Shown: piece by piece, positions 62,443-64,000 of the stretch
Numbering within the stretch: position 1 is the stretch's first letter
Layout: each line of letters opens with the position of its first letter
Assembly: GCF_018614195.1 (NCBI RefSeq)
Contig: NZ_JAGGOT010000059.1
Span: forward strand, 1-64,000
Reading direction: 5' to 3'
DNA length: 64,000 nt
Source of the DNA: Streptomyces sp. ISL-43
Lineage (GTDB): Bacteria > Actinomycetota > Actinomycetes > Streptomycetales > Streptomycetaceae
Notes under the pieces: generated by a model
What the model saw: the letters and a program-made list of their open reading frames with translations, nothing else
Database searches by the model: none
What the model was told of the DNA's origin: nothing
Translations under genes and position numbers: made by a program

Positions 62443-62892
62443 GTGACGATCTACTTCTACGGAGCCGATGAGATCCCGCACGGTTGCTTCTCCAATTTCT
62501 CCGCGCACGCCTTCTCTGCCGACGGGCTCCGGTGGCCGACCTCAGAACACTACTTCCAGGCACAGAAGTTCGCAGGGACCGCCCACACCGAGCGGATACG
62601 CCGCGCGCCATCAGCCATGCAGGCCGCCGTACTAGGGCGCACCCGCTCGTATCCCCTGCGCCGTGACTGGGAAAGGGTCAAGGACGATGTCATGCGGCGA
62701 GCGGTCTACGAGAAGTTCATGCAGAACCAGGAAATCCGGGTGATCCTGTTGTCGACCGGGCAGCAGGAACTCGTAGAAGACACCACCACCGACCACTACT
62801 GGGGTCGAGGTTCCACGGGCACGGGCAAGAACATGCTGGGCCGCATCCTGATGCGAACGCGGACACGTCTGGCCGGCGACGACAAGGCCTGA
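62443..62892 (+). CDS. NADAR-family protein (YbiA/RibX-like N-glycosidase)
   Basis: The protein has 149 residues from GTG 62443. It begins IYFYGADEIPHGCFSNFSAH and has the family core RWPTSEHYFQAQKF, with Trp, Glu and His in the catalytic surface, then YWGRGSTGTGKNMLGRIL at the end. NADAR proteins cleave N-glycosidic bonds, either in early riboflavin intermediates or in ADP-ribosyl-guanine on DNA. No partner ADP-ribosyltransferase or riboflavin gene is adjacent. The 280 bases before it, after the exporter, hold no visible gene. Confidence 0.9.
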   Translation: MTIYFYGADEIPHGCFSNFSAHAFSADGLRWPTSEHYFQAQKFAGTAHTERIRRAPSAMQAAVLGRTRSYPLRRDWERVKDDVMRRAVYEKFMQNQEIRVILLSTGQQELVEDTTTDHYWGRGSTGTGKNMLGRILMRTRTRLAGDDKA

Positions 62893-62939
62893 CGGTCCGG
62901 TCCGGCCGGAAGGCGCGGACGCAGGGTCGGCGTTCGGGC

Positions 62940-64000
62940 TCAGGAGGCGGCGCGTAGGCGGGTGGCTGCGGCTTCCGCTTCCCGTACGACGTGGTCGGGG
63001 TCGATGTCGACGAGGCGGCCGTCGAGTTTGAGGGGGCGGCCGTCCACGAAGACCGCGTGGACGTTTTCCGGGCGTCCGTTGAAGACGATCTGGTTGACCC
63101 AGTCGAATCGTGGCGCGAAGTTGAGCGTGGCGGGATTGATCACGATGACGTCGGCGCGCTTGCCGGGTGTCAGGGATCCAACCGTTTCGGCCATGCCGAT
63201 CGCTTCGGCACCGCCGAGCGTGGCGAGGCGTAAGACGTCGTGGACCTGGGGGAACACCGAAGTCTCCAGCGAGCGCGCCCGCTGGAGGCCGATGGCGGTC
63301 TTCATGAGGGCGAAGAAGTCCGAGGTGTCGTTGGTGCCGCCGTCCTGGCCGAGCCCGGCTTTGACGCCGCGTCGGCCGAGCTCCGGCAGCCGCATGATCC
63401 CCGAGGCGAGGCGCATGTTGCTGAGGGGGCAGTGCGAGACTCGTACGTCGTGCGCGGCGACCGCGGCGATCTCGTCGTCGGTGAGGTGGATCGCGTGGTT
63501 CATCAACAGCCGGGGACCCATCGCGCCGATGTCCGTGAGGGTACCGATCGGGTCGTCCGCGTGCTGCTCGGCGCGTTCGAGGACGTGGCTGTTGAGCATG
63601 ACCCCGAGGTCCTGGGCGATGTCCCAGTGCAGCCGGTTGAGGCCCCTGATGGCCCGTGCCGCGTGGGTGGCGACCTGTGCCGAGGCGAGTGGCAGCGGGT
63701 CGATGAGTTCCTTCTTCGTCCGGGTGATCAGTGCGGCTTCCCGCTCGGCTTGGAACATCGCGTAGGTGAAGCGCACCCCCGTATCGGCCAGGGCCCGCAC
63801 GTACTGGACCGTCGTGTCGTACGGGATGGCGTCCACCCAGTCCACGAGCGTGGTCACGCCGGACTGTACGGAGTCGAGGGCGCCGAGGCGGACGAAGCGG
63901 TACATGTCCGCCGGCGTGATCCGGGAGAACGTTGCCCAGTTGCAGTCGGCCAGCCAGCCGAAGAGGTCTCTGTCCGCGCAGCCGCCCCGGATCGACGACT
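62940..64000 (-). CDS. Amidohydrolase-family protein, 5' part beyond the window
   Basis: The frame stays open to the right edge of the window. The visible 352 residues include FSRITPADMYRFVRLGALDS, GVTTLVDW, the metal-ligand His in MLNSHVLERAEQH and in LLMNHAIHLTDDE, HCPLSNMRLASG, and the final Asp in GLGQDGGTNDTSDF. The C-terminal barrel cap reads LTPGKRADVIVIN. This fits the cytosine-deaminase/TrzN/SAH-deaminase group of metal-dependent deaminases and chlorohydrolases. The first metal box (HxH) lies outside the window. The substrate is unknown. Confidence 0.9.
   Translation of the reverse strand, partial: SSIRGGCADRDLFGWLADCNWATFSRITPADMYRFVRLGALDSVQSGVTTLVDWVDAIPYDTTVQYVRALADTGVRFTYAMFQAEREAALITRTKKELIDPLPLASAQVATHAARAIRGLNRLHWDIAQDLGVMLNSHVLERAEQHADDPIGTLTDIGAMGPRLLMNHAIHLTDDEIAAVAAHDVRVSHCPLSNMRLASGIMRLPELGRRGVKAGLGQDGGTNDTSDFFALMKTAIGLQRARSLETSVFPQVHDVLRLATLGGAEAIGMAETVGSLTPGKRADVIVINPATLNFAPRFDWVNQIVFNGRPENVHAVFVDGRPLKLDGRLVDIDPDHVVREAEAAATRLRAAS

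Overview
The window is high-GC actinobacterial DNA and almost certainly Streptomyces. The support is GC-rich codon use with GTG/TTG starts, AAGGAGG-like ribosome sites, mycothiol-dependent maleylpyruvate-isomerase-fold proteins, many SpoIIE/PP2C sensor phosphatases, DtxR/IdeR-type iron boxes and FecCD-type iron uptake. No rRNA, tRNA or CRISPR array was seen. The mixture of intact genes, gene remnants and insertion-sequence debris looks like an accessory, arm-like chromosomal region.

Layout. 1-1 kb: the tail of one gene, a strong terminator and one conserved hypothetical protein. 1.2-9.3 kb: a pile of mobile DNA made of an ISL3 remnant, a four-gene translationally coupled operon of three large tyrosine recombinases plus a small TnpC-like protein (recombinase-in-trio or Tn554-like), an IS110 transposase cut off near its 3' end, and an IS5 remnant. 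9.4-24.9 kb: small regulator/enzyme units (TetR, LysR and MarR regulators with visible palindromic operators beside DUF1772, flavin monooxygenase, dienelactone-hydrolase-type and metallo-beta-lactamase-fold genes). Decayed fragments of a zinc oxidoreductase, terpene synthase, Rieske protein, TetR regulator and DUF6153 gene lie among them. 25.0-37.8 kb: a coherent iron island. A five-gene minus-strand operon (ATP-grasp ligase, NIS synthetase, MFS exporter, second NIS synthetase, PLP decarboxylase) should make and export a carboxylate/hydroxamate-type NIS siderophore. A divergent FhuF-like reductase, a binding protein, two FecCD permeases and an ATPase should take it back up. Four iron boxes sit at the promoters. 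37.9-50.4 kb: SpoIIE phosphatases and a ribose-type ABC importer. 50.4-52.7 kb: a collapsed glyoxylate-shunt locus in which an IS5 remnant replaces the aceA 5' end and aceB is fused by deletion to the end of a 3-hydroxyacyl-CoA dehydrogenase gene. 54.0-62.2 kb: a cytochrome P450 and then a compact peptide-export locus with a 79-residue double-glycine-leader peptide, an HlyD-type adaptor, a C39-peptidase ABC transporter and a second large ABC transporter, with no recognisable peptide-modifying enzyme. 62.4-64.0 kb: a NADAR-fold gene and the 3' part of an amidohydrolase gene.

How the genes work together. The iron island reads as one regulon: when iron is low the DtxR-like repressor leaves the boxes, the siderophore is made and exported, and the Fe-siderophore is imported and reduced. 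The peptide locus reads as one export unit: the leader ending in Gly-Gly is cut by the N-terminal C39 domain of the first transporter, and the peptide leaves through the transporter pair with the HlyD adaptor. This locus is the best candidate here for a little-described system, because the peptide has no cysteine and no maturation enzyme is visible next to it.
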